Origin: Paenibacillus sp.
Lineage (GTDB): Bacteria; Bacillota; Bacilli; Paenibacillales; YIM-B00363
Direction: 5' to 3'
Assembly: GCF_035645195.1 (NCBI RefSeq)
Contig: NZ_DASQNA010000013.1
Coordinates: forward strand, 62,001 to 126,000
Length of the DNA: 64,000 bases
Shown here: positions 34,193 to 42,257 of the stretch, one piece after another
Layout: each line of letters opens with the position of its first letter
Position numbering within the stretch: the stretch's first letter is position 1
Program-made: the position numbers and the translations under genes
Notes under the pieces: generated by a model
Database searches by the model: none
Seen by the model: the letters and a program-made list of their open reading frames with translations, nothing else
What the model was told of the DNA's origin: nothing

Positions 34193-35782
34193 TTATGTAG
34201 TAGTGGACTCCTTCTCGGCGGCGGCATTCAACACCGGCTTCAACAGATGGTCCAAGAGCGCCTGCTGCAGCGTTCCCTTCATGACCGCCCGCTCTTGAAA
34301 GGAGAGACCGAGGCGGATCATCACTTTGACGATTTCCGGCCGCAGCCCCGTAATGATAACCTTGCAGCCCATCATGCCGACCCCGTCGATGACGCTGATC
34401 AATTGCCGGATGACTTCGGGCTCCATTTCCACGACGCCGGACAGGTCGATGACGAGCGTCTCGATCCGGTCGGTACCGATTTGCGTGATGACGACGTCTT
34501 CGATCGTAGCGGAACGGAACGAGTCGATCGGACCGATCAAAGGCAGGATGGACATCGTCGGCGTCAGCGGAATGATCGGCACCGACAAATCTTCCACCAT
34601 CTCCCGCTGGGCGCGGATCAGGTCGTCCTTGTACTGCGAATAGCTGATGAACAAATGATTCGAGAACATGTCCATCAGGTCGTTGATTCGCTTCTCCAGT
34701 CCGTAGAAGCCTTCCAAATCGAACGTCAGCTTGTTCGCCTTATCGAAATTGTACAAGAAATCCCACATGACGCGCCGCACCGTTTGGATCCACTCGAGCT
34801 TGAACGCGAGCGTCAGCGAATGCTTCGCCCAAGCGACGCCCTCCATCTTCGCGAACGAAATGACTTCGTGTTCCCGGCCTTCGACGATATACAGCACCAG
34901 CTTGTGCGCGTTTTCGAGCAAATTGATGTTTCCGACCCGCAAAATTTCGTCGATTTTATCCCGGACGTTGACGGCTTCCTGCAGCAATCTTTCTTCGAAG
35001 GCACCGCGGTTCATGATAAAGAAATCTTTGAGGTTGTCTGTGTTCGTGTCGATCATTTTCAGAAGTACCACCTCTCTGCGTTTGCTGCCCGTTCCCCTCG
35101 GGAAGCGGATCGAAAATCTCGTCCCTTGCTGCTCTTCGCTCTCCACCTCGATGACGCCGTTGTTCTGATAGACGACCGAAAACACGAGCGTAAGCCCCAT
35201 GCCGGTGCCGGCTTCCTTCGTCGTGAAAAAGGGCGTGCCGAGCAGCCCCAGTTTTTCTTTCGGAATGCCGACTCCGTCGTCCTGCACGAATACGGTGACC
35301 GCATCCTCCGAAACCGTCTGGCCGATCGTGATCGTCCCTTCGTTCGGGATCGCTTCGAAAGCGTTCTTCATCAAATTGAAAAACGCTCGTTTCAGTTGAT
35401 TGCGCTTGCCGTAAATGTACGTCCCAGGCTTTTCGAATTGCTTTACGAGCTCGACGCGGTAAAATTGGTCCTGGAATAACTGGGTCAACATTTCCAGTTC
35501 CGCCGCCAAATCGATCGAGACGAACGGTTCGTCGTCCAAATCCGGTTTAGATACCTGCAGCAAATTTTGCAGAATAACGATCGCGTTATTCAACTCGGTC
35601 TCGGCGATATCGATGTACTTCGGCTCGTTTCGCTCCTTGAGCAGCTGCAGAAACCCTTTGACGGCCGTCAACGGATTTCGAACCTCGTGCGCGATGCCTG
35701 CGGCGATTTGACCCACGGAAGCCAGTTGACTTAGGTGAATATCGCTTTTTGGGCGGCCTTGCGGTTTCTCGGTTCCTGGCAT
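34193..35782 (-). CDS. Histidine kinase fused to an RsbR/STAS-type module
   Basis: A 529-residue cytosolic protein with no membrane segment. Residues 17-80 form a HisKA domain with H32 in GIAHEVRNPLTAVKGFLQLL. Residues 120-228 form an HATPase domain: N box FFNLMKNAFEA, G1 DDGVGIP, F box TPFFTTKEAGTG and G2 GTGMGL. From M243 on, a helical segment (about 245-390) resembles the N-terminal part of RsbR-type proteins. A STAS domain follows (about 395-515, VIDLSGVVEMEPEVIRQLI and ITGLRPEIVKVMIRLG). Such modules usually occur in separate proteins. AGGTGG lies before M243 (ATG at 35056), so the STAS part might also be made alone. The ATG at 35782 follows GGAGGAA. Confidence 0.88.
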   Translation of the reverse strand: MPGTEKPQGRPKSDIHLSQLASVGQIAAGIAHEVRNPLTAVKGFLQLLKERNEPKYIDIAETELNNAIVILQNLLQVSKPDLDDEPFVSIDLAAELEMLTQLFQDQFYRVELVKQFEKPGTYIYGKRNQLKRAFFNLMKNAFEAIPNEGTITIGQTVSEDAVTVFVQDDGVGIPKEKLGLLGTPFFTTKEAGTGMGLTLVFSVVYQNNGVIEVESEEQQGTRFSIRFPRGTGSKRREVVLLKMIDTNTDNLKDFFIMNRGAFEERLLQEAVNVRDKIDEILRVGNINLLENAHKLVLYIVEGREHEVISFAKMEGVAWAKHSLTLAFKLEWIQTVRRVMWDFLYNFDKANKLTFDLEGFYGLEKRINDLMDMFSNHLFISYSQYKDDLIRAQREMVEDLSVPIIPLTPTMSILPLIGPIDSFRSATIEDVVITQIGTDRIETLVIDLSGVVEMEPEVIRQLISVIDGVGMMGCKVIITGLRPEIVKVMIRLGLSFQERAVMKGTLQQALLDHLLKPVLNAAAEKESTTT

Positions 35783-35895
35783 CGTTGATTCCTCCGGTTG
35801 GTTCTGCGAATCCGAATCTCCTGAACGCGAGCGTTACGCGCGCATGTTCGCGATTCGCATATGTACGGCTCGTCCGTTCGCGCTTTGCGTATCCT

Positions 35896-35901
35896 ATTAT
35901 A
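35896..35901 (-). promoter_or_regulatory. -10 element upstream of the kinase-STAS gene
   Basis: A minus-strand TATAAT lies about 115 bp upstream of the start; the -35 at 17 bp (TAGAAC) is weak. The leader between it and the gene shows no clear structure. Confidence 0.4.
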
Positions 35902-36046
35902 ACGGGAAATTCCTATAAGTTCTATCCCCCGTGGATGATTTATACAAACTTCAGACGATTGTCTCCGCTCGCCGCGCGATAATTTCCTTATTTCGGGGGA
36001 CACTATTGCCGCTAGCCGACAATCGGACGGAAGGAGGGATTCGGGC

Positions 36047-36172
36047 ATGAACGAGCGCGAAGCGGAAGCCGAATTGGAGCAGGCGAACGAAACGGCGCCG
36101 GAGGCGCAGCCGGAAACGGCGGCGGAGGAAGAAGCCGAAACGGTGCACGTCGAGTGGGCGGGATTCATTTGA
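36047..36172 (+). CDS. Small acidic protein of unknown function
   Basis: A 41-codon ORF, MNEREAEAELEQANETAPEA in its first half and ending in VHVEWAGFI. It is preceded by AAGGAGGGATTCGGGC, a very good ribosome site. About a third of residues are Glu, with one Trp and a hydrophobic end. It lies 76 bp upstream of the diguanylate cyclase and probably shares its mRNA. I do not recognise a family. The ribosome site and start are convincing; function is unknown. Confidence 0.6.
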   Translation: MNEREAEAELEQANETAPEAQPETAAEEEAETVHVEWAGFI

Positions 36173-36248
36173 CGCGATCCGCGCCGGACCTCCCCGATTC
36201 CGTCGGCGGCGGACGCATCCGGCGGATCGGGTTCGGGAGGGAGCGCGC

Positions 36249-37820
36249 ATGAAGCAAGCACGGTTCCGCGGGTTGAAGCTGCATCATTTGGTCATCGCCC
36301 TCGTGGCGGTCTCCGTCCTGCTGACGTTCGCCGTCATCGCGGGCGTCGGGTTTTCGGCCGGGAGGGCGTTGTGGACCGCCGATACGCTGGACGCGCAGCG
36401 GCTTAACGCGGCGCAATTGGCGGGAGCGACCGACGAGTTGTTCGCGTCGTTGAAATCCGGCTTGAAAACGGTCGCGGAACATGCCGCCGGCGAGACGGAC
36501 ACACAGCACCTGCACTTATTTCTTGATATCGTACGAGAGGGAAGCGGCTTCAATGTCGCGTTCATCGCCGACGAAAACGGGTTCGTCCTGGATGCGTCCC
36601 CGCGGAATCTCGGACTGGTCGGCCGCAAGCTGACGACGGTCGGCGCTCTTGAGGCGCTCCGAGAACGCAAGGCGCTCGTTTCCGAGCCGTATCTTGGCGT
36701 ATTGAATCGCTTAATCGTGCTGATCTCCCATCCGATCTTCGACGCGCAAGGCCGGTACCTCGGGTTTGCGGGCGGCACGATTTCGCTGCACGAACCGAAT
36801 TTGGTCAGGGCGCTGATCGGAACGAATCCGTTCAACGAGGCGGGAAGGCACGTGTACGTCCTTTCTTCCGCCGGCAACGTCATTTATCATCCGGACGACG
36901 CTCTCGTCGGGAAGAACGCGGCGGCGTTCGCCGACCTGCGGGACGTATTCGCGGCGGGAAGCGAGCAGGAACGAATCGCCGTCTCGCTGCGCCACGGCAT
37001 GCTCGCCGGCGTCGGATCGGTGCCGGAAACCGATTGGCTCGTCGTCTCCCAAACGCCGCAGCGAACGGTATCGCGCGCCATTCGCCGCATCGTCACGCGC
37101 ATTTTGCTGTCCGCGCTGCCGCTCGCGGCGCTGATCGTCGCGCTGATTTACGTGCTGGTCCGGTTTATTTCTTCCCCGCTGTACAAGCTGGCCCGGTATG
37201 CGGAGCGGCTGTCGGAAGAGCCCGGGGCGGCGCCGGCGGCCGAGCTTCCCGCCATTCACGATTGGAACTACGAGGCGAACCGGCTGTTCGATACGCTGGC
37301 GAAAGCGTCCTTCCAAATCCGGCATCGGTTCGATGCGCTGTCGGCGGAAGCGACGACGGATCAACTAACAGGACTATACAATCGACGCATGATGGATCGC
37401 CTGCTGCACGAATGGGAACGCCAGCGGCTGCCGTTCTGCTTGCTGGCGATCGACGCCGACCATTTCAAACAAGTGAACGACCAGTACGGGCACCAGGCGG
37501 GGGACGAGGTGCTGCAATTTATCGCCCGTCTCGCGTCGCGGACGGTTCGGGGGCAGGACGTCGTCTGCCGATACGGCGGCGAAGAGTTCGTCGTGCTCGC
37601 CCCCGGCGCCGACCCGGATACGGCCCGCGCGCTCGCGGAACGGCTGAGAAGCCGTATCGGGGAAACCGCCAGCCCGATCGGCCGGCGGGTCACGGTGTCG
37701 ATCGGCGGCGCCGCGTTCCCGCTTCACGGAGACACCGCCGAAGAGGTGATCCGCCGCGCCGACGAAGCGTTATATCGGGCGAAGGCGGAGGGGCGGAACC
37801 GCGCGATCGTTCACGACTGA
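36249..37820 (+). CDS. Membrane diguanylate cyclase with dCache sensor
   Basis: A 523-residue signalling protein. A first membrane helix (about 14-36) and a second (about 284-304) enclose a large extracytoplasmic dCache-type sensor (DENGFVLDASPRNLGLVGRK, VYVLSSAGNVIYHPDDALVG). A HAMP-like linker leads to a GGDEF domain from about residue 360 (DQLTGLYNRR). The active site reads GGEEF, which is functional in the family, so synthesis of c-di-GMP from GTP is expected. No RxxD inhibitory site was clearly seen. GGGAGG precedes the ATG. Its stop overlaps the convergent ABC-F gene by 10 bp. Confidence 0.93.
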   Translation: MKQARFRGLKLHHLVIALVAVSVLLTFAVIAGVGFSAGRALWTADTLDAQRLNAAQLAGATDELFASLKSGLKTVAEHAAGETDTQHLHLFLDIVREGSGFNVAFIADENGFVLDASPRNLGLVGRKLTTVGALEALRERKALVSEPYLGVLNRLIVLISHPIFDAQGRYLGFAGGTISLHEPNLVRALIGTNPFNEAGRHVYVLSSAGNVIYHPDDALVGKNAAAFADLRDVFAAGSEQERIAVSLRHGMLAGVGSVPETDWLVVSQTPQRTVSRAIRRIVTRILLSALPLAALIVALIYVLVRFISSPLYKLARYAERLSEEPGAAPAAELPAIHDWNYEANRLFDTLAKASFQIRHRFDALSAEATTDQLTGLYNRRMMDRLLHEWERQRLPFCLLAIDADHFKQVNDQYGHQAGDEVLQFIARLASRTVRGQDVVCRYGGEEFVVLAPGADPDTARALAERLRSRIGETASPIGRRVTVSIGGAAFPLHGDTAEEVIRRADEALYRAKAEGRNRAIVHD

Positions 37821-39685
37821 CGCAAGGCCTCAATTTCCTCGAGGACGCGGGTCAGCTCCCGCAGCCTCTCCCGTCCCTCGTCGTCCAGCTCCGTCTTCGC
37901 CATCAGCGCGGCGCGTTCCAGCTCCGCCCGGCGGTACGCGTCCTCCCGCTCGCGCTCTTCCGCCGACGCCGGCGGCCCGTCCGGGCGGCGTTCGTATTCC
38001 GCGTACGGCATGTCGTATACGCGCCAGCTGCCGTCCCCGGGCAGCGAGACGACGCGGTTCGCGACCGCCCGCAGAAAATACCGGTCGTGCGACGCCGCGA
38101 TCAGCGCCCCGGGGTAAGCCGCCAGCGCTTCCTCCATTCGTTCGCGCGCGTCGACGTCGAGATAGTTCGTCGGTTCGTCCAGCACGAGCAGGTTGGCGCC
38201 GCTGAAATACAGCTGCAGGAACGCCGCGCGGCACCGCTCGCCCATGCTCAGCTCCCCGATGCGCCGGAACGCGTCGTCCCGCGAGAACAGGAAGCAGCCC
38301 AGAATCGTTCTCGCGAACGTCTGCGTCATGTCCGGCACGCGCAGCAGGCTGTCGAGCAGCGTCTCGTTCGGGTCGAGGCCCTCGAGCCGCTGCGAGAAAT
38401 AGCCGACGCGCAGTTCCGGGTGCCGGCGGACGGACCCGCCCGCCGGCGTCAGCTCGCCGGCGAGAAGCCGCAGCAGCGTCGTCTTGCCCGCGCCGTTCGC
38501 GCCGACGACGGCGATTTTGTCGCCGCGCCCGACGGCGAGGCGCCCTTCCCGGACGATCGGCGCCGACTCCCCCTCGTAGCCGAACGCGACGCCCTCCGCC
38601 TCGATCAGCGTCTTCGCCTCGAACGTTCCTTCGCGGAACGCGACGCGCAGCTGCTCCGCCTCCCGCGGCTTCTCGACCCGCTCTTTCTCGAGCCGCTCGA
38701 GCTCCTTCTCCTTCGCGTGGTACCTCGCCGTATGCTTGTTGGCTCTGGCGGCGTAGTACGGCTTCGTGATGCCTTCCGCCTTCGCCGCGTCCCGGCTCGC
38801 CTGCAAATACCACTGCTGATACATCCGGATCGACTCCAGGATGTTCTCCCGCTCCCGCTCCTGCTTGCGGTAAGCGGCGATTTGCGTTCGCCGCTCGAGC
38901 TCCTTCTGCTCCCGGTACGCCGCGTAGTTGCCCTTATACGACTTCGCGCCGTCCGGACCCAGCTCGACGATGCGGTCGACGACGGCGTCGAGGAACGTCC
39001 GGTCGTGCGACACGACGACGACGGCACCGGGATACGCGCGCAGCCACGACTGCAGCCAAACCACCGTATCGGCGTCGAGATGATTCGTCGGCTCATCGAG
39101 GAAGAGCGCCTTCGGCCGGCGGACGAGCAGGCGGGCGAGCGCGGCGCGCGTCCGTTCCCCGCCGCTGAGCGCCGCGAGCGGCAGGCTCCACGTCCGCGGC
39201 GGAAGCCCCACCTGCGCGAGCGCCCGCTCGACCTCCGCCTCCCAGGCGTACCCGTTCCGCGCCGCGTACGCATCCAGCGCTTCGGCGTACCGCGCCGCGG
39301 CCGCCTCCAGCGCCGACGCGTCCGGCGCTTCCGCTTCGGACGCCTCCCGCAGCTCCCGCTCCCGGCGCAGCAGCTCCTCCCGCGCGGCCGCGAGGCCCGC
39401 GTCCGCGGCTCGCACGTAGTCGATCGTTACGGTCGACTCGCTCTCCTCCGGCCGCTCGGGCCGCTGCTCCAGCAGCCCCCACGCCTCCGCCGGCACGAAT
39501 CGCTGGACCGTGCCTTCGTTCGGCTCGACGTCGCCGCGCAGCACGCCGAGCAGCGTCGTCTTGCCGGCGCCGTTGCGCCCGAAGACTGCGAGCTTCTCCC
39601 CTTCGCGCACGTCCATCGTCACGCCGCGAAACACTCTCTGGCCGCCCCACTCTTTCGACACTCCGTTCGCTTTCACAATAAACAT
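37811..39685 (-). CDS. ABC-F family ATPase, possible antibiotic-resistance type
   Basis: A 624-residue protein with two ATP-binding cassettes and no membrane segment. Cassette 1 has Walker A GRNGAGKTTLL, signature LSGGERTRAALARLL and DEPTNHLD. Cassette 2 has GANGAGKTTLL, signature LSMGERCRAAFLQLY and DEPTNYLD. The linker of about 90 residues (RTQIAAYRKQERERENILES, then IRMYQQWYLQASRDAAK) is the ribosome-contacting region of ABC-F proteins. Such proteins act on the ribosome; several protect it from MLS or pleuromutilin drugs. The long structured leader upstream supports a resistance role, which remains inference. Start ATG at 39685 after GGGGAA. Confidence 0.9.
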   Translation of the reverse strand: MFIVKANGVSKEWGGQRVFRGVTMDVREGEKLAVFGRNGAGKTTLLGVLRGDVEPNEGTVQRFVPAEAWGLLEQRPERPEESESTVTIDYVRAADAGLAAAREELLRRERELREASEAEAPDASALEAAAARYAEALDAYAARNGYAWEAEVERALAQVGLPPRTWSLPLAALSGGERTRAALARLLVRRPKALFLDEPTNHLDADTVVWLQSWLRAYPGAVVVVSHDRTFLDAVVDRIVELGPDGAKSYKGNYAAYREQKELERRTQIAAYRKQERERENILESIRMYQQWYLQASRDAAKAEGITKPYYAARANKHTARYHAKEKELERLEKERVEKPREAEQLRVAFREGTFEAKTLIEAEGVAFGYEGESAPIVREGRLAVGRGDKIAVVGANGAGKTTLLRLLAGELTPAGGSVRRHPELRVGYFSQRLEGLDPNETLLDSLLRVPDMTQTFARTILGCFLFSRDDAFRRIGELSMGERCRAAFLQLYFSGANLLVLDEPTNYLDVDARERMEEALAAYPGALIAASHDRYFLRAVANRVVSLPGDGSWRVYDMPYAEYERRPDGPPASAEEREREDAYRRAELERAALMAKTELDDEGRERLRELTRVLEEIEALRQS

Positions 39686-40022
39686 ATAGAGATTCCCCAT
39701 TTCCGAATCGTTGTCCGCGCCCCCTCGGGGCCGCGGCGAAGATCCGGCAAACGCAACACGCGCCCGGAAGCAACGCTTCCGGGCGCGAGGAAATCAAAGG
39801 ATGACGTATGGGGGAACCGGACGACGTCTGAACGACGCCGACGAACGGCGAAAATACGCCGACAAAGAGTCCGCTCCCGCGCGCACACTGATCCCGCTTC
39901 CCCCGCCTTTCGGCAGAGCGTTTGCCGCATCTATTCGCGTCAAACCGTCAAGCGCATCGAATCAGTGTACCAGCTCCATCGGTCGTCGGAATCCTCCTTG
40001 CGTCATGTTCTGATGATCAATT
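39686..40022 (-). promoter_or_regulatory. Long structured 5' leader of the ABC-F gene, attenuator-like
   Basis: About 335 nt lie between the promoter and the start codon. A perfect AAGGAGG (39993-39999) is followed 13 bases later by a five-codon ORF MELVH (39962-39979). Further down, CGGCG/CGCCG segments near 39840-39865 can pair in alternative ways. A 13-bp perfect hairpin, CGCGCCCGGAAGC with GCTTCCGGGCGCG, lies around 39759-39787. This layout resembles drug-sensing attenuators of ABC-F and erm genes. No protein gene is supported within it. Confidence 0.55.
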
Positions 40023-40029
40023 CAATGGC

Positions 40030-40058
40030 ATCTTACCTTATTTTGGCTCCGAATGCAA
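40030..40058 (-). promoter_or_regulatory. Promoter of the ABC-F gene
   Basis: Minus-strand TTGCAT (40053-40058), 17-bp spacer, TAAGAT (40030-40035). Confidence 0.65.
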
Positions 40059-40061
40059 TCG

Positions 40062-40421
40062 TTATGCGCCCCCTGCCCGAAACGGCGCCACGTGCACGAT
40101 GTCGGCGAGCGGAATCCATACCGTCTCCCCCTCCGCCGTCAGCTTCACGTAGCGGCGAATCGGATCGATGCTCGCGACGACGCCGACCTTCGTCTCGTCG
40201 CCGTACGCCCCGAACGTCGTCACCGCCGCCGGCGCCCGGCTCTCGAGCGCCTCCGCGAGCGCCGCCGACAGCTCTTCGAGACGCTGCTCGTCGAGCTCCG
40301 GCCGCTGCCGCTCGGAGAGCCGCTCGCGGTGCGTGCGAATCGCCGATTTATGCTCCGGCAGCATCATGCGCGACGCCTCCCAGATGCCGTTGCCGCGCAG
40401 TTTTTTTCCTCGTATCGCCAT
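40062..40421 (-). CDS. YolD-like protein
   Basis: A 119-residue YolD-family protein. Conserved stretches are NGIWEASRMMLPEHKSAIR and, at the C-terminus, RRYVKLTAEGETVWIPLADI. YolD-like proteins are nearly always encoded next to UvrX/YqjW-type Y-family polymerases and probably assist or modulate them. The polymerase gene lies just upstream on the same strand, separated by 47 bp, so both should be induced together. A YolD domain is too small to carry catalysis, and no enzyme motif is seen. Confidence 0.88.
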   Translation of the reverse strand: MAIRGKKLRGNGIWEASRMMLPEHKSAIRTHRERLSERQRPELDEQRLEELSAALAEALESRAPAAVTTFGAYGDETKVGVVASIDPIRRYVKLTAEGETVWIPLADIVHVAPFRAGGA

Positions 40422-40468
40422 GATGAAAGCGCGCCTCCTTGCTTCCGTGTCCTACTCTGCGTCCGTCG

Positions 40469-41701
40469 TTATTTGTAATGTCCGCCGATTTTCGCGGACC
40501 GGCCGTACGCCTGCCCGGCAAGGCCCGCCGATACGGCGCGCACGAGCGCGGACGGGCCGTAGCGCGCCTTGATCGCGTCCGTCGTCCGCTCGAGCGCCCG
40601 GTACGTCTCCCGCTCGTCGTCGAACTCGAGCTGGTACGTGTCGTCGCGCGCGAGCCCGCCGAGCGCGATGCTGAGCTGCCGCACCGGCCGGCCGTTCCAA
40701 AACTTGTGGAACAGCTCCTTCGCCGCCCGGTACACGTGGTTCGTCGCTTGGGTCGGCACCGGCAGCGTCGTCTGGCGGGAGAAGCCGAACTCGAAGCCGG
40801 CTCCCGCGCAGCCGACCGACAGCACCCGCCCCATCACTCCGCGGAACCGGCACCGGCGGCATACCTCCTCGGCCAGCTCCAGCAGCACCGTCTCGATGTC
40901 GCGCGCCTCGCCGTAGTCCCGCGGCAGCGTCATCCCGTGGCCGATCGCCTGCTGCGCGCCCTCGTGCGTGCCCGGAGCGACCGGCGAATCGTCGATGCCG
41001 TGCGCCGTGCGCCACAGCACCTCGCCGTTGATACCCCAGCGGCGCTGCAGCGTCGCGAGCGGCGTCCGCGCCAAGTCGCCGATCGTATAGATGCCCATCC
41101 GGTTCAAATGGCGCATCATGCGGCTGCCGATGCCGAACATGCCTTGGACCGGCAGCTTCCACAGCTTCTCCTCGACCTCCGCGCGGCGCAGGACGTACAC
41201 GCCCGACTCGTTCTTCTTCGCGTACTGGTCGCACGCCATCTTCGCCAGCACTTTGTTGTCGCTGATGCCGATCCGCGCGTACACCCCCGTCCGCTCGAGA
41301 ATGTCCCGCTGCATGCGCCGCGCCGTCTCGACCGGATCGCCGTGCATGCGCAGTCCCCCCGTCAGCTCGCAGAACTGCTCGTCGATCGAGAACGGCTCGA
41401 CCGCGTCCGCGTACCGCTCCAGGATGCGCGTGATTTGCATCGAGACGTCGATGTACGTCTGCATCCGCGGGCGGACGACGATCAGATCGGCGCACTTGTT
41501 GAGCGCCTCCCCGAGCCGCTCCGCCGTCGTCACGCCGTACCGCTTCGCGACCGGGCAGGCGGCCAGCACGATGCCCGAGCGCAGCTTCGGATCGCCCGCG
41601 ACGACGACGGGCTTCCCCGCCGTCTCCGGCCGGCTCGCCTTCTCGACGCTGGCGTAGAAGCTCTGCATATCGGCCATCATGACGACGCGTCCTTCCTTCA
41701 T
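40469..41701 (-). CDS. Y-family DNA polymerase, UvrX/YqjW type
   Basis: A 410-residue translesion polymerase related to DinB/UmuC. The palm residues are D11 (MMADMQSFYASVEKA) and D107/E108 (EPFSIDEQF). The helix-hairpin-helix GMFGIGSRMMRHLNRMGIYT follows, and the little-finger domain occupies the C-terminal third. The ATG at 41701 has AAGGTG at six bases; the longer frame upstream includes the promoter and is not coding. SOS boxes at its promoter and the neighbouring yolD match the UvrX/YqjW pairs of Bacillus. It probably copies damaged DNA under SOS induction. Confidence 0.92.
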   Translation of the reverse strand: MKEGRVVMMADMQSFYASVEKASRPETAGKPVVVAGDPKLRSGIVLAACPVAKRYGVTTAERLGEALNKCADLIVVRPRMQTYIDVSMQITRILERYADAVEPFSIDEQFCELTGGLRMHGDPVETARRMQRDILERTGVYARIGISDNKVLAKMACDQYAKKNESGVYVLRRAEVEEKLWKLPVQGMFGIGSRMMRHLNRMGIYTIGDLARTPLATLQRRWGINGEVLWRTAHGIDDSPVAPGTHEGAQQAIGHGMTLPRDYGEARDIETVLLELAEEVCRRCRFRGVMGRVLSVGCAGAGFEFGFSRQTTLPVPTQATNHVYRAAKELFHKFWNGRPVRQLSIALGGLARDDTYQLEFDDERETYRALERTTDAIKARYGPSALVRAVSAGLAGQAYGRSAKIGGHYK

Positions 41702-41726
41702 GCCCATCACCTTCGCAAAAAAATAA

Positions 41727-41782
41727 GAATATATGTTCGGCAAGGATACCCCTATTATATACCGAACGTACATTCTTATCCA
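41727..41782 (-). promoter_or_regulatory. SOS-type promoter of the Y-polymerase gene with two LexA boxes
   Basis: The minus strand reads TGGATA (41777-41782), 17-bp spacer, TATAAT (41754-41759). GAATGTACGTTC (41764-41775) lies in the spacer, and GAACATATATTC (41727-41738) lies in the early leader. Each matches GAAC-N4-GTTC with one mismatch. Confidence 0.7.
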
Positions 41783-41795
41783 GAGGCCGAACCGC

Positions 41796-42086
41796 CTATC
41801 GGAACATATTCCATAATTTAAGCAAATGGATCGCGTTGTTCGGATCGATACGCTGGTCGACGACGAAGCGGACGATCCGTTCGACTTCGCCGTCCGTCGG
41901 CTTTTCGCCGAGCGCCTTGCAGGCAAGGCCGACGAGGCGCTTGACCGTCGCGCGGTTTTGCAGGTCGGTCTTGGAGACGTTCGCGAGCACCGTCTTCACC
42001 CGCTCCTTCGCCGCGCGATCTTTCATTTTCGCTTTGACGCGTTCCACCATGTCCGCGCTGATGCCGTATTTTTCGTATCCGGGCAC
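41796..42086 (-). CDS. Stage VI sporulation protein F-like
   Basis: A 96-residue mostly helical protein. The block VKTVLANVSKTDLQNRATVK, followed by RLVGLACKALGEKP and ending in RIVRFVVDQRIDPN-like sequence, resembles the SpoVIF family of sporulating Bacilli, where SpoVIF helps assemble the spore coat under sigma K. The GTG at 42086 lies eight bases after GGAGG, while the GTG at 42095 is too close to it. A perfect palindrome, CATATACGTATATG (42125-42138), lies upstream. Family assignment is by eye and moderately sure. Confidence 0.7.
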   Translation of the reverse strand: MPGYEKYGISADMVERVKAKMKDRAAKERVKTVLANVSKTDLQNRATVKRLVGLACKALGEKPTDGEVERIVRFVVDQRIDPNNAIHLLKLWNMFR

Positions 42087-42216
42087 GCCGCACACCTCCG
42101 TCCGGTTTCATTCGCGAGGCTCGCCATATACGTATATGTATGTAGGCCACGCGGCGAAACTGCCTGGCCGGCGAAAACGGACGACCCCCCGGCCGCCGCG
42201 GACCGCCTCCATAACG

Positions 42217-42246
42217 CAAAAAAAGCGGCCCCGCCAGGGACCGCCG
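42217..42246 (-). terminator. Intrinsic terminator after the cobalamin-binding-type gene
   Basis: On the minus strand GCGGTCCC/GGGGCCGC around TGGC is followed by seven T residues. Confidence 0.85.
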
Positions 42247-42257
42247 TAGTAAAGCCG

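Noticed and set aside
39673-39930. Minus-strand frame of about 85 codons in the ABC-F leader
   Set aside because: It has no ribosome site, and the frame runs through the hairpin and into the ABC-F start. The leader interpretation explains the region better.
37034-40423. Very long plus-strand open frame (about 1129 codons)
   Set aside because: It runs antisense to the ABC-F gene and across the cyclase gene. Its translation is Arg/Ala/Leu low-complexity without motifs and has no ribosome site. Long shadow frames are expected in GC-rich DNA.
42125-42138. Perfect palindrome CATATACGTATATG upstream of the spoVIF-like gene as a sigma-E or sigma-K promoter
   Set aside because: The bases resemble a sporulation -10, but no matching -35 was found at the correct distance, so no promoter call was made.
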